A stretch of 64,000 nt of DNA from Vibrio salilacus (GTDB lineage Bacteria > Pseudomonadota > Gammaproteobacteria > Enterobacterales > Vibrionaceae), in NCBI RefSeq assembly GCF_002811245.1, contig NZ_NIVQ01000011.1, positions 1 through 64,000 of the forward strand. The letters run 5' to 3'. The notes under the pieces were generated by a model. The model ran no database searches. It was not told the DNA's origin and worked only from the letters and a program-made list of their open reading frames with translations. The position numbers were made by a program, and so were the translations under genes. Shown piece after piece: positions 36,551 to 45,003 of the stretch. The stretch's first letter is position 1, and each line of letters begins with the position of its first letter.

Positions 36551-38206
36551 ATGTCACTGAGACTAAAAACCATCCTCGGGGTGGCACTGATTGAAGCTGT
36601 GCTGTTGGCTATTCTATTGACGTTGACGCTCAATTACCTGCGCACGACCAACTTTGACGGTTTGGATCAACGCGCTTTTTCCACCTCTGACTTGTTCGCC
36701 TCCACGGTCAAAAATGCGGTGCTCTCTTACGATTTGGCAACCGTCGAGTCTTTTACCCAAGAGTTGCTGCTTAACGAAGACATTATCTATGTGGTGGTGT
36801 TCGGTGAAGGCGACCAAGTACTGTCAAGTGTCGGTTCGCTACCCAGTGATTACGATCCTTCACGCTTGGAGGGGGGCTCGCATCAAGTGACGGATGGCGT
36901 ATTTGATGTCTCGAGCCCGATCGCCGAAGCTGGAATCGAATTTGGCACGGTGTGGCTTGGTTTTGACATGTCTTCCCTTAATGCTGCCATCGATTCGGCC
37001 AAGAAATGGAGTACGCTTATCGTGGTAGGCGAAATGACCTTAGTGGCGTTATTCTCCTATGTGCTCGGAGCGTATCTGACTCAGCGATTGAGCGAACTGC
37101 GACGGGCCGCAGACGACATCGCGGCCGGTGCTCGAGATGTCGATGTTCGCACTGACGGCCGAGACGAGCTGGCCACAGTATCGCGCGCCTTTCGTAACAT
37201 GGCCGCCCAGATCAAATTGTCCGAAGACAAAGCTGAGCGCTATCATAACGAGTTAGAGGAAGCCAACGCGACATTAGAAACCCGAGTACAAAGGCGCACG
37301 CAAGCGCTGACCGAGGCCAATCATCAGTTGACGGCCACTAATGAGCAACTCAAAAATACCCAAGAGAAGCTGGTCGAGTCGGAAAAACTGGCTTCGATTG
37401 GTACCATGGCCGCTGGGGTGGCGCATGAAATCAACAACCCCATGGGGGCCGTGAGCAGTAACCTTCAAATGTGCCAGACCTACTTAAACACTTACCAAAC
37501 GTGGATAAAGCGCAGCGAAGCGTTGCGCGATCGCTACGATGCTCAAGCCAATCTCGACCTAGAGCAATGGAAACAGGCTCAATACGTAGAATGTCTAGAG
37601 GAAGACTTTCGTGACAGCTTGAACGATGCGCTAGTGAGCGTGGACCGGGTTCGAGCTATCGTCACAGCGCTGCAACATTACGCCACCCAACTGCATCAAG
37701 AAAAAGGAGCACGAGAGCCGATTTTGCTCAAACAGCTGGTGACTCATTGCGTGGAGAACCTTGAGCCGCCGGAGACGTTGAGCATCACTATAAGCGCGAC
37801 GCTTACTGACTTACCACAATGGCACGTACACCCAGACGACTTTCAACAGTTGTTCACCGAGCTGCTGAGGAACGCCATTCAGGCGTGCGGGCGCAAGTCC
37901 AACCCAGAAGAAGGCCAGATCTCAATCGCCGTCCAACAAGACGGCCAACATTGGGTGATCCATGTGGTAGATAACGGAGTGGGTATTGAGAAGGCGGATC
38001 TGAAGCGGGTGTATGATCCCTTCTTCACCACCTTACCAATCGGACAAGGAATGGGGCTGGGATTGACCTTTGCATATAATATCGTGCGTCATTATGATGG
38101 GGTGATGCGCGTTCGAAACCGCGATGTAGGCGGTGTGGCCGTTACGCTGGCTTTCCCTCTTTCGCTCTCAGTTCAAGCCCTCAACGAGACTGCAGATAGT
38201 GCGTGA
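36551..38206 (+). CDS. Membrane sensor histidine kinase with HAMP domain
   Basis: 551 residues. Helix 1 about 7-29, a periplasmic domain of roughly 120 residues, helix 2 about 155-177, HAMP about 178-222 (RRAADDIAAGARDVDVRTDGRDELATVSRAF), a coiled coil about 224-280, then a kinase core: H-box GVAHEINNPMGA with His292, N-box ELLRNAIQAC, G1 VDNGVGI, F-box DPFFTT and G2 GMGLGL. There is no receiver or Hpt domain, so it must phosphorylate separate receivers, most plausibly those of the opposing operon. Its last 26 bp overlap the Hpt gene's 3' end on the other strand. Translation is probably coupled to the binding-protein gene. Confidence 0.93.
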   Translation: MSLRLKTILGVALIEAVLLAILLTLTLNYLRTTNFDGLDQRAFSTSDLFASTVKNAVLSYDLATVESFTQELLLNEDIIYVVVFGEGDQVLSSVGSLPSDYDPSRLEGGSHQVTDGVFDVSSPIAEAGIEFGTVWLGFDMSSLNAAIDSAKKWSTLIVVGEMTLVALFSYVLGAYLTQRLSELRRAADDIAAGARDVDVRTDGRDELATVSRAFRNMAAQIKLSEDKAERYHNELEEANATLETRVQRRTQALTEANHQLTATNEQLKNTQEKLVESEKLASIGTMAAGVAHEINNPMGAVSSNLQMCQTYLNTYQTWIKRSEALRDRYDAQANLDLEQWKQAQYVECLEEDFRDSLNDALVSVDRVRAIVTALQHYATQLHQEKGAREPILLKQLVTHCVENLEPPETLSITISATLTDLPQWHVHPDDFQQLFTELLRNAIQACGRKSNPEEGQISIAVQQDGQHWVIHVVDNGVGIEKADLKRVYDPFFTTLPIGQGMGLGLTFAYNIVRHYDGVMRVRNRDVGGVAVTLAFPLSLSVQALNETADSA

Positions 38207-38534
38207 TTTGCATATTGATGTCTTTTAATTGTAGTTGAAGATCCGCCGCTATGGTGGTGATAGTACCATTGCATACCGCACCATCCTTACACAAGGTTTC
38301 CAGGGCGAGCGCCTCTTCTGCAACCCGCTCAGCACCGACAAACTGACTGGCCGCCTTCAATGAGTGTACCGTACGATAGAACGTGGCATTGACCGCTTCC
38401 CCTAGAGGCGGAGCGGGTAGAGCTAAATACTGACAGGCCAACGACTGATATTCGGTGAGCAATTCTTCAATGCCCTCCTCTCCCACCAACCCAGCAATGC
38501 TATCTGGGGAAAAGCCGTATGTAGGTTTTGTCAT
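38181..38534 (-). CDS. Free-standing Hpt phosphotransfer protein
   Basis: 117-residue four-helix-bundle-type protein with the Hpt signature FYRTVHSLKAASQFVG; His57 is the predicted phosphorylation site. Start MTKPTYGF chosen for its GAGAGG ribosome-binding site; a frame open 21 codons further upstream overlaps the preceding gene. It is the last gene of the seven-gene minus operon, 22 nt after the HD-GYP regulator, and overlaps the kinase gene at 36551-38206 tail-to-tail by 26 bp. It could move phosphate between the CheY-like protein and the receiver-effector proteins. Confidence 0.88.
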   Translation of the reverse strand: MTKPTYGFSPDSIAGLVGEEGIEELLTEYQSLACQYLALPAPPLGEAVNATFYRTVHSLKAASQFVGAERVAEEALALETLCKDGAVCNGTITTIAADLQLQLKDINMQITHYLQSR

Positions 38535-38556
38535 ATTTACCTCTCTTTCTATCGGA

Positions 38557-39858
38557 TCAAACGTACACGGCGATAGGCACTTCCACGGACGCTTCAATTT
38601 GTTTAAGTTTATTAAGCAATGCCTCGTTGATCTCTTGGCCCGCAGACAACATCATCTGGCCATTCGGGTGATACACGTCCTGCTTAAGCACGGCACCAAT
38701 TTTAAGTTCATCAAGGCCGACACATAAGTCGACGTCGGCGTCTTCCACTTCAGTCTTGAGCACCTCCAAGAAGTGACGAACCACCTCTGGATCATACAGA
38801 GTGCCTGCTTGTTGCTCTAAGAAAGCCCTAGCACTGCTCGGCTTGAGCCGAGCGGTGTTATGCAGACTCGAGACAAAAAAATCGTAATTTTTTATCACCC
38901 GCAAAATCCGGGCACCGACGGGGATGGCATTCCCAGCAAGATGATCAGGGTAACCAGTGCCGTCAAAGTTTTCGTCCTGATGACGAATGATGTCTACCAG
39001 CGGGCTAAAGCGCTGAATTTGGCCAATGATGGTGGCGCCGACTTCCGCGTTCGCCAGAGGAGCTAGGCGGATCTTCGCGCCCTCTCCCTGGGTCGTCAGT
39101 ACCTCGGGAGCGGAGCTCTCTCCTATCAAACCAATTTCGTGAAGCAGGGCGCTCAAATAACAATGGGACACCTGCGCTTCAGGCAGTGCCATGCGCGTCG
39201 AGACCAACTTAGTGTATTCGGCGACCCGCTCACTTTGATGGTGTGGCTGTCCTGTGGCGTGTTGAATGATAGCGGACAGAGCGGCAAGGATGTCTTTAAA
39301 GATTCGAGTCCGACTAGTCAACAACGCACTCATCTTTTTATTGGAGTCTTGCAACGCGGCGGTGCGCTGTTTGACTTTGTCTTCGAGGGCGTCATTCAAA
39401 TCACTCAATAGAACGTTTTTCTGTTGCAGTTCATCGGTCAGAGCCTGCTTTTGACGGCGCAATTCAAACAGCTCAGAGGCTTTAGAAAGCGTCAGTTTCA
39501 AGCCTTCGTTGTCCCAAGGCTTGGCAATGTAAGTGTGGATCCCCCCTTCATTGACGGCTCGAATGGTGGACTCCATATCGCTGTACCCGGTCAAGAGGAA
39601 CCGAATGGAGTTAGGGCGGATCGCGCGGGCTTTAGTAAGAAATTCCGCCCCGTCCATCTCAGGCATACGCATGTCAGAGATGATGATAGACACGTCATGC
39701 TCTTCTAGGTGAGCCAAGGCGTCATGACCGTTGTTGAACGACACTACTTGATAATCAAAACGCAACACACGCGTCAAGGACTTAAGAATGTCTGGTTCGT
39801 CGTCCAAGAGCAAAAGGTGCAATTTTTCTAGGGGGAAACTGGCGTCAGCTTCAATCAT
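38557..39858 (-). CDS. Response regulator with degenerate HD-GYP domain
   Basis: 433 residues: N-terminal receiver (LLLLDDEPD, phospho-Asp62 in SDMRMPEMDG, Thr90, KPW Lys113), a coiled coil about 130-180, then an RpfG-like HD-GYP domain. The GYP part is kept (FDGTGYPDHLAGNAIPVGARIL), but metal ligands are altered: the HD pair reads LLHEIGLI (H240-E241), the following H...G histidine is replaced in LANAEVGATII, and the late Asp is changed (VIKNYD). Cyclic-di-GMP hydrolysis is therefore doubtful; a regulatory role like Shewanella HnoD, a degenerate HD-GYP that controls a partner EAL enzyme, is more likely. It overlaps the EAL gene by 4 nt (ATGA). Confidence 0.9.
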   Translation of the reverse strand: MIEADASFPLEKLHLLLLDDEPDILKSLTRVLRFDYQVVSFNNGHDALAHLEEHDVSIIISDMRMPEMDGAEFLTKARAIRPNSIRFLLTGYSDMESTIRAVNEGGIHTYIAKPWDNEGLKLTLSKASELFELRRQKQALTDELQQKNVLLSDLNDALEDKVKQRTAALQDSNKKMSALLTSRTRIFKDILAALSAIIQHATGQPHHQSERVAEYTKLVSTRMALPEAQVSHCYLSALLHEIGLIGESSAPEVLTTQGEGAKIRLAPLANAEVGATIIGQIQRFSPLVDIIRHQDENFDGTGYPDHLAGNAIPVGARILRVIKNYDFFVSSLHNTARLKPSSARAFLEQQAGTLYDPEVVRHFLEVLKTEVEDADVDLCVGLDELKIGAVLKQDVYHPNGQMMLSAGQEINEALLNKLKQIEASVEVPIAVYV

Positions 39859-41480
39859 AATTCGGCTCCTGCCACACGGTTATCCAAGAAATACAAAAAT
39901 TCGTCCAGGGGTAATGGCGGGCTGACCAAATACCCTTGAATGCGAGTACAACCTTTGCGCTTAAGATACTCGGCCTGGCGGCGCTTTTCTACCCATTCTG
40001 CGACCACCTCCATGTTGAGTGACTTGGCGCTATTGGTGATCGAGGACAAAATCACCTCATCGGATAAATTGTTGCCTAGAGCACGAACAAAGCGGCCATC
40101 GATTTTGACCACATCGAACGGCAGTTCGCATAGGGATTCAAAGCCTGAGTACCCGGTACCAAAATCGTCCATAACGATCGTAACCCCCAGATCATGTAAC
40201 TGATGAAACTGCGTAAGGGCCCTTGGGTAATCGAATATCTGATCACTTTCTACGATTTCGATTTCGATGTCGCTAAGGGCCACCGCTGGGTCGGGCTCAA
40301 GCTCACGCAGCAAGCGCTGGGCATACCCTGTGATCAACTGCTTGGCTGTGACATTGACACTTACCGTCAACGTCCCCGGCGTGCCTTTGCGTCTTAACAT
40401 GGCCACCGCATGACGTAGCATTACGACGGTAAGCAAGTCGTCAAGGCCATATTTATGAACCATAGGCAAAAAGTCCGTTGGGCTTTGATAGGAATTGTCG
40501 GGCAATCGCCGTCGAACCAAGGCTTCACAATGAGTAATATCGCCAGTGGCGAGTGTCAATTGTGGCTGGAAAAACGCCTCGACTTTGCCCTGGTTCAGAT
40601 CTTGGATTAGATTCCCTAACTCGATGTACTCTTCTGCGATCTCCCGATTGCCCTCCAGCACCAACCAGTGCACATGAGCATTGATTGGTAAAGCCTTGGC
40701 TTTACTCGACGACATCTTTTGCTCATTCCACCCATCCCAATGTTTGGCCTCACTAACGTAGCAACGCATTGCGATTGCTTGTGGGTATGCTGAGCAGATC
40801 GCCTCAATGCACTGTCTTAGGGTGTCAATCTCTTGATGGCCTTCGGCCGAGTATTCGGTGAACATGACAAACTTATCGTCAGCCCGATACCAGATATGGT
40901 CCGTACTGCGCTGTATCGCGACAGCCATTTGCTGGATCAGCGAATTGCCAGAAGCTTTACCGTTCGTGTTGTTATAGGCGTCTAAATCGGTAATATCGAC
41001 AATGACCAGCAGCCATGGCCGGCCATTCTCAGTGTGTTCGGGCAGCAACGCCAATCGCCGATCGAGCTCTCGGCGAGTGGCCATTTGAGTTCGGCGGTCT
41101 CGAACCGGATCGTGGTCATGCAACGTGGAGGAGATGACTGAGGCTAGTTTGTTGCCGTCCCAAGGCTTATCAATATACTGATTGAGCACACCAGCGTTGA
41201 TGGCTGCCGTCACACCACTCAAATCGGCCTGACCCGACAACATAATCGCGGGCACTTCTGGATGGCGTTGCTTGACTTCCAGCAGCAATTCAGTGCCAGT
41301 CATCTCAGGCATTCGGTAATCAGTGATTATTAAATCGATGTGGTGGGTGTCTAGGACCGCGAGCGCTTGCGCGGCGTTTTCTGCGGTGTGCACAGTGGCC
41401 ACTTTGAAGCGCAGCTCTCGTCGTAAGGCATTACGGATGCTCATTTCATCATCCACTATGAGAATCTCAGCAAAATCCAT
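39855..41480 (-). CDS. Response regulator with degenerate GGDEF and intact EAL (c-di-GMP phosphodiesterase)
   Basis: 541 residues: receiver (ILIVDDE, phospho-Asp54 in TDYRMPEM, KPW), a GGDEF-like domain about 135-260 whose signature is RADDKF instead of GGDEF, so no cyclase activity is expected, and an EAL domain about 285-535. EAL catalytic residues look complete: CEALVRR, SVNVTAKQL (Asn), IEIVES (Glu), MDDFGTGYSGF (Asp-Asp), VVKIDGRF (Lys), AEWVEK (Glu; the usual Gly is Trp) and QGYLVSPPL (Gln). Likely function is phosphorylation-controlled hydrolysis of c-di-GMP, the main output of the cluster. Start 24 nt after the PAS-kinase stop. Confidence 0.92.
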   Translation of the reverse strand: MDFAEILIVDDEMSIRNALRRELRFKVATVHTAENAAQALAVLDTHHIDLIITDYRMPEMTGTELLLEVKQRHPEVPAIMLSGQADLSGVTAAINAGVLNQYIDKPWDGNKLASVISSTLHDHDPVRDRRTQMATRRELDRRLALLPEHTENGRPWLLVIVDITDLDAYNNTNGKASGNSLIQQMAVAIQRSTDHIWYRADDKFVMFTEYSAEGHQEIDTLRQCIEAICSAYPQAIAMRCYVSEAKHWDGWNEQKMSSSKAKALPINAHVHWLVLEGNREIAEEYIELGNLIQDLNQGKVEAFFQPQLTLATGDITHCEALVRRRLPDNSYQSPTDFLPMVHKYGLDDLLTVVMLRHAVAMLRRKGTPGTLTVSVNVTAKQLITGYAQRLLRELEPDPAVALSDIEIEIVESDQIFDYPRALTQFHQLHDLGVTIVMDDFGTGYSGFESLCELPFDVVKIDGRFVRALGNNLSDEVILSSITNSAKSLNMEVVAEWVEKRRQAEYLKRKGCTRIQGYLVSPPLPLDEFLYFLDNRVAGAEL

Positions 41481-41503
41481 AACATCCCATCCTATTGACT
41501 GCT

Positions 41504-42811
41504 CTAATTAATCGGGCCGGCGTTGTCCACCGTGGTTTTATGAACAGGCAGGGTCAGTGTAAACGTGGTCCCCTTACCCACTTCGCTGTCCACTTCGATG
41601 GTGCCACCGTGTGCATTGACGATCCCATATGACACGGAGAGACCTAGACCTGTACCATCGCCAACGGGCTTAGTCGTGAAAAAAGGCTCAAAGATCGCCG
41701 ACAGGTTCTCTTTCGGGATACCGGAGCCGTTGTCTTCGATCTGAATTTGAACCTGATCGTCCGACAGCGGTTGCATACGCACTCGGATGATCCCGTTTTC
41801 TTGAATGGCTTGGCTGGCGTTCACCAACAGATTGAGAAACACCTGGTTAAGTTGCATTGGTTGGCAGTAGACACTTGGCGTAGCGTCGGCGTACTCGCGC
41901 TCGACAATGGCAGTGTATTTGACTTCGTTGTTGATGATGCGCAAAGTCGAGTCTAATCCTTGTCTGAGGTCGCTGTAGAGCCATTCAGAGTCGTCGGCGT
42001 GGGAGAATTCTTTCAAGTTCTTCACTATCGCCATCACTCTAGAAGAGCCCTCAAGTGATTCGGCGATCAGATCGTTGACGTCTTCCAGCACATATGTCAG
42101 TTTAGAATGCTCCACCAACTGGCGTTGTCGCTCGACCAACGCCGCATCACCCGACTCCTCGATCGCTTGCTCTAGTGCACTCACGACGTCAGAGATCTTG
42201 CGAAAGTAATCGTCCAACGTCTGAATGTTAGAAGTAATAAAACCGAGTGGATTGTTTATTTCGTGAGCGATACCCGCTGACAGTTGACCAATCGACGCCA
42301 TTTTCTCCGACTGCAAAAGTTGGCTTTGAGCATTTTTAAGGTTGCTCAGCGCGTCTTTAAGTTCTGTTTGTTCACGATGCAAACGGCGAGACAGGGTCTT
42401 GAGTTCGGTTTGCTGGCAGGCTTGAGCAGTGAGATCATAGACACAAATGCACACGTGATCTAAAGTGCCGTCTTGACCGTGGATAGGGATAAACTCAAGA
42501 TCTTGGAACATCTTCTCTTCTTGCCCAGAAACTTGACGAGAAGACTTAAACGGCAAAACGTGCGGGGCCTGTTCCCAGGACGAAAAGCTTGGGGATTCAA
42601 TAACGAACGCAGTATCGATTTTGCGTTTCAGCAAAGCGGCTCCATCCGGAAAAACCGACAAGACGTTTTGTCCCTGTAGTTCGTCTTTGGCTAGGCCAGA
42701 GCGTGACTGGAAATACGAATTGGCCATCACGATGTTGTAGTCTTTACGAACGATGCACATCGCCACCGACAGTTGGTTGAGTAAATCTGAGAGCGCGAGT
42801 TTTGCTTTCAT
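41504..42811 (-). CDS. Cytoplasmic PAS-domain histidine kinase
   Basis: 435 residues without membrane helices. N-terminal PAS domain about 8-128 (LSVAMCIVRKDYNIVMANSYFQSRSGL ... HVCICVYDLTAQA); a coiled coil about 130-170; kinase core with H-box AGIAHEINNPLGF (His183), N-box NLLVNASQAI, G1 IEDNGSGI, F-box EPFFTT and G2 GTGLGL, ending LTLPVHKTT. Like the membrane kinase it lacks a receiver. A cytoplasmic or redox/metabolic signal is possible through PAS; no haem or flavin ligand can be assigned. Together the two kinases would give the system two inputs. Confidence 0.92.
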   Translation of the reverse strand: MKAKLALSDLLNQLSVAMCIVRKDYNIVMANSYFQSRSGLAKDELQGQNVLSVFPDGAALLKRKIDTAFVIESPSFSSWEQAPHVLPFKSSRQVSGQEEKMFQDLEFIPIHGQDGTLDHVCICVYDLTAQACQQTELKTLSRRLHREQTELKDALSNLKNAQSQLLQSEKMASIGQLSAGIAHEINNPLGFITSNIQTLDDYFRKISDVVSALEQAIEESGDAALVERQRQLVEHSKLTYVLEDVNDLIAESLEGSSRVMAIVKNLKEFSHADDSEWLYSDLRQGLDSTLRIINNEVKYTAIVEREYADATPSVYCQPMQLNQVFLNLLVNASQAIQENGIIRVRMQPLSDDQVQIQIEDNGSGIPKENLSAIFEPFFTTKPVGDGTGLGLSVSYGIVNAHGGTIEVDSEVGKGTTFTLTLPVHKTTVDNAGPIN

Positions 42812-42824
42812 AAATCCTCCCTGA

Positions 42825-43409
42825 CTATAGCCATTCTTCCAATCGGTTCACGATGACATTAAACCCGTCTTCGGCGAAACAAATGATGGTCTTTGTTTCA
42901 AAACTTGCAGACTCTATTAAGAAAGAGACATGCAAGATGATCGCTTGTTGCCATTTGTTGCTTGGAATGGGTTGGCGCTCAGGGGAATACATGACCGGAG
43001 GTTGGGTTCGCGTCTCCAACTCGATTTGCTCACACAGCCCTCTCAAGCTCGCGCCAGACAGAATGTTCGACACCTCGAGTAAACTATCATAAAGCGTTTG
43101 GCTATCAATTACTTGGCCATCGTCCAGCGCCAACAAATCACTGGCGATGGTATCCCCACCTTGCTTGGTCAGTTGAGTAATGACTTCACCGGACATTTGG
43201 CCGAAAAACGGTTGCCTGGTGTAGTAATGGGTTTTTACATCACCGAACATTTCCATTAACTGACCAGGTGAGGCGATGTCAATGCTGGGGATAGTTAAGG
43301 TCACAGGATGATTGAGTAAGGTTGCCAGCTTGCAGGCAGCCTGCCCCATCGAGATGTTGAGCAACTCTTTGAGCGAGTCTTCGTGGTCAGCACTTAACGT
43401 CGACTTCAT
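42825..43409 (-). CDS. CheC-family phosphatase with two complete active-site motifs
   Basis: 194 residues. Two copies of the CheC/CheX signature D/S-x3-E-x2-N-x22-P are intact: D11-E15-N18-P41 (LKELLNISMGQAACKL) and D108-E112-N115-P138 (LLEVSNILSGASLRGL). CheC-type proteins dephosphorylate CheY-P. The start overlaps the stop of the CheY-like gene by 4 nt (ATGA), so the pair is translationally coupled and the phosphatase very probably acts on that CheY. No other chemotaxis genes are nearby. Confidence 0.9.
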   Translation of the reverse strand: MKSTLSADHEDSLKELLNISMGQAACKLATLLNHPVTLTIPSIDIASPGQLMEMFGDVKTHYYTRQPFFGQMSGEVITQLTKQGGDTIASDLLALDDGQVIDSQTLYDSLLEVSNILSGASLRGLCEQIELETRTQPPVMYSPERQPIPSNKWQQAIILHVSFLIESASFETKTIICFAEDGFNVIVNRLEEWL

Positions 43410-43774
43410 ATTAGGCCCACCTCATGCAACAGCTCTTTCAACATCGACGCGTCCAACGGCTTTTTGAGAAATGACACTGCGCCCAGTTCCATGACTTTTT
43501 GCTGAGACGTGGGTTGAATGTCGGCACTGATCACAAACACGAAATTCCGCGCGGCCTGTTTTTTCAGCTCAGACAATACTTCAAAGCCGTCCATGATAGG
43601 CATGGTCAGGTCTAGAAACATGACATCGGCTTTACCCTCATGAAATTTTTCTAAAGCTTCAACCCCATTGGTCGCTTCATGGACGTTCTCATGCAGCTCC
43701 GGTGGCAAGGCACGCATCACGGCTTTTCTCGACATTTTAGAATCATCAACAATAGTGACCGAAATAGTTGACAT
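43406..43774 (-). CDS. CheY-like single-domain response regulator
   Basis: 122-residue receiver only: acidic pocket VTIVDDSKMSRK (Asp10/Asp11), phospho-Asp55 in VMFLDLTMPIMDG, Ser in FVISAD and Lys in FLKKPLD. There is no output domain, so it signals by protein contact or as a phosphate shuttle to the Hpt protein. Located between the HDOD regulator (10 nt) and the CheC phosphatase (4-nt overlap). Confidence 0.93.
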   Translation of the reverse strand: MSTISVTIVDDSKMSRKAVMRALPPELHENVHEATNGVEALEKFHEGKADVMFLDLTMPIMDGFEVLSELKKQAARNFVFVISADIQPTSQQKVMELGAVSFLKKPLDASMLKELLHEVGLI

Positions 43775-43783
43775 AGGCTCCTC

Positions 43784-44935
43784 CTACTTTTCCGGTGATA
43801 GCAACAGGGCCGCCAACACGCCCAATGGCTCAGAAAGGGAATCCAGCCATTCGTCTAACGTCCCAGCGTTATGGGCTTTAGCATAGTCGTGACAAAAGTG
43901 CACCAGTTGTCCCATTCCCCACTGATTGGGGTCAGCGACGAGGGGCATCTGCCCAAGCGTCAGAATCGCTTCCGCAACGGGCAAATGATATCCCCACAAG
44001 ATCAGCACGTAGGCACTAATCACGCTGTTGTCTTGGTAACCAACTTGAAAATCGAGGGGATTGGCGCTATCAAGCGCTTGCGTGTAGCCCATTTCTTTGA
44101 GGACTAACTCGCCAATCGCGGACAACAAGCATACCAAATAGACGTTATCTTGATCTTCCGCAGACCAATGTAATTGTTGTGCGAGCGCCCCAGCGAGGTT
44201 AGCGAGCATTTGATGGTGTACCACTATGGCGTCATGTTCCTCATCGCTCAATTGACGGAAAGCGTTGCGATTCATCATGGTCATCGCAATGCCGCACACC
44301 ACCTTAATGCCCAATCGAGACACCGCGGAGCTCAACGAATTAGTTGGGCTTTCAAACCCCAGGTACACGGAGTTAGCGGCTTTAAGCACCTGGCCCGCCA
44401 AGGGAGGTTCACTCGCAACAATATGGGCAAGTTCAGCACTGCCACATTGTTTGTCGGCCATACACAGTTCCAGTTGTCGAACGATGCTAGGCAACACCGG
44501 CAAGTTCTCGATACCGGCTAATTGTTGGCGACAACGGGTTGAAAATGGCAAGGACCTAAGCCTCTCAGCACAAGTTAGAATTTGCTCAAAGTCTTTTTCG
44601 GAGAACGGCTTGGGTAATATAAAGTGGGTCCAGTTGTTGGCCAGCGTTTCAATCTCGACCGTGGTGTCGCCGGTGATCAAGGCTCGGATGCTGTTGGGAA
44701 AGTGTTGGCTGACTTGTGCCAGTAGCTCGTCGCCCTTTAGATCAGGCATGATCAGATCACTCAAAACCAAATCGGGGGATATGGCCTTCGCGTCGATCAG
44801 ATCACGCCACATCGCAGGATCTTGGATCAAGGTGATTGACCAGTCAGGTTTCAAACGCTTCAGCAACCGGCTGGCGGCTTTCAGCATGAACTCATCATCA
44901 TCGATATAGAGGACCTGAAAACTACTCTTTACCAT
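43784..44935 (-). CDS. Response regulator with HDOD output domain
   Basis: 383 residues: receiver (VLYIDDDEFML, phospho-Asp60 in LVLSDLIMPDLKGDEL, LITGDT, LPKPF Lys) followed by an HDOD domain about 140-340 (IENLPVLPSIVRQLELCM, AHIVASEPPLAGQVLKAANSVYLGF, SSAVSRLGIKVVCGIAMTMMNR). HDOD domains are HD-related folds lacking the HD pair and usually serve in signal transduction without known catalysis. First gene of the minus operon; ATG with GAGAG 4 nt upstream, promoter element 69 nt further. Confidence 0.92.
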   Translation of the reverse strand: MVKSSFQVLYIDDDEFMLKAASRLLKRLKPDWSITLIQDPAMWRDLIDAKAISPDLVLSDLIMPDLKGDELLAQVSQHFPNSIRALITGDTTVEIETLANNWTHFILPKPFSEKDFEQILTCAERLRSLPFSTRCRQQLAGIENLPVLPSIVRQLELCMADKQCGSAELAHIVASEPPLAGQVLKAANSVYLGFESPTNSLSSAVSRLGIKVVCGIAMTMMNRNAFRQLSDEEHDAIVVHHQMLANLAGALAQQLHWSAEDQDNVYLVCLLSAIGELVLKEMGYTQALDSANPLDFQVGYQDNSVISAYVLILWGYHLPVAEAILTLGQMPLVADPNQWGMGQLVHFCHDYAKAHNAGTLDEWLDSLSEPLGVLAALLLSPEK

Positions 44936-45003
44936 ACTCTCTCACTTGTTATTTAAGATTAGGTGCTGTCTACTACGATTTCACCGCACTCCCAGTCGCT
45001 TAT

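Noticed and set aside
44265..44909. 214-codon open frame on plus, opposite the REC-HDOD gene
   Set aside because: Antisense to a clear receiver-HDOD protein; composition (Ser/Arg-rich) is typical of a reverse-frame shadow.
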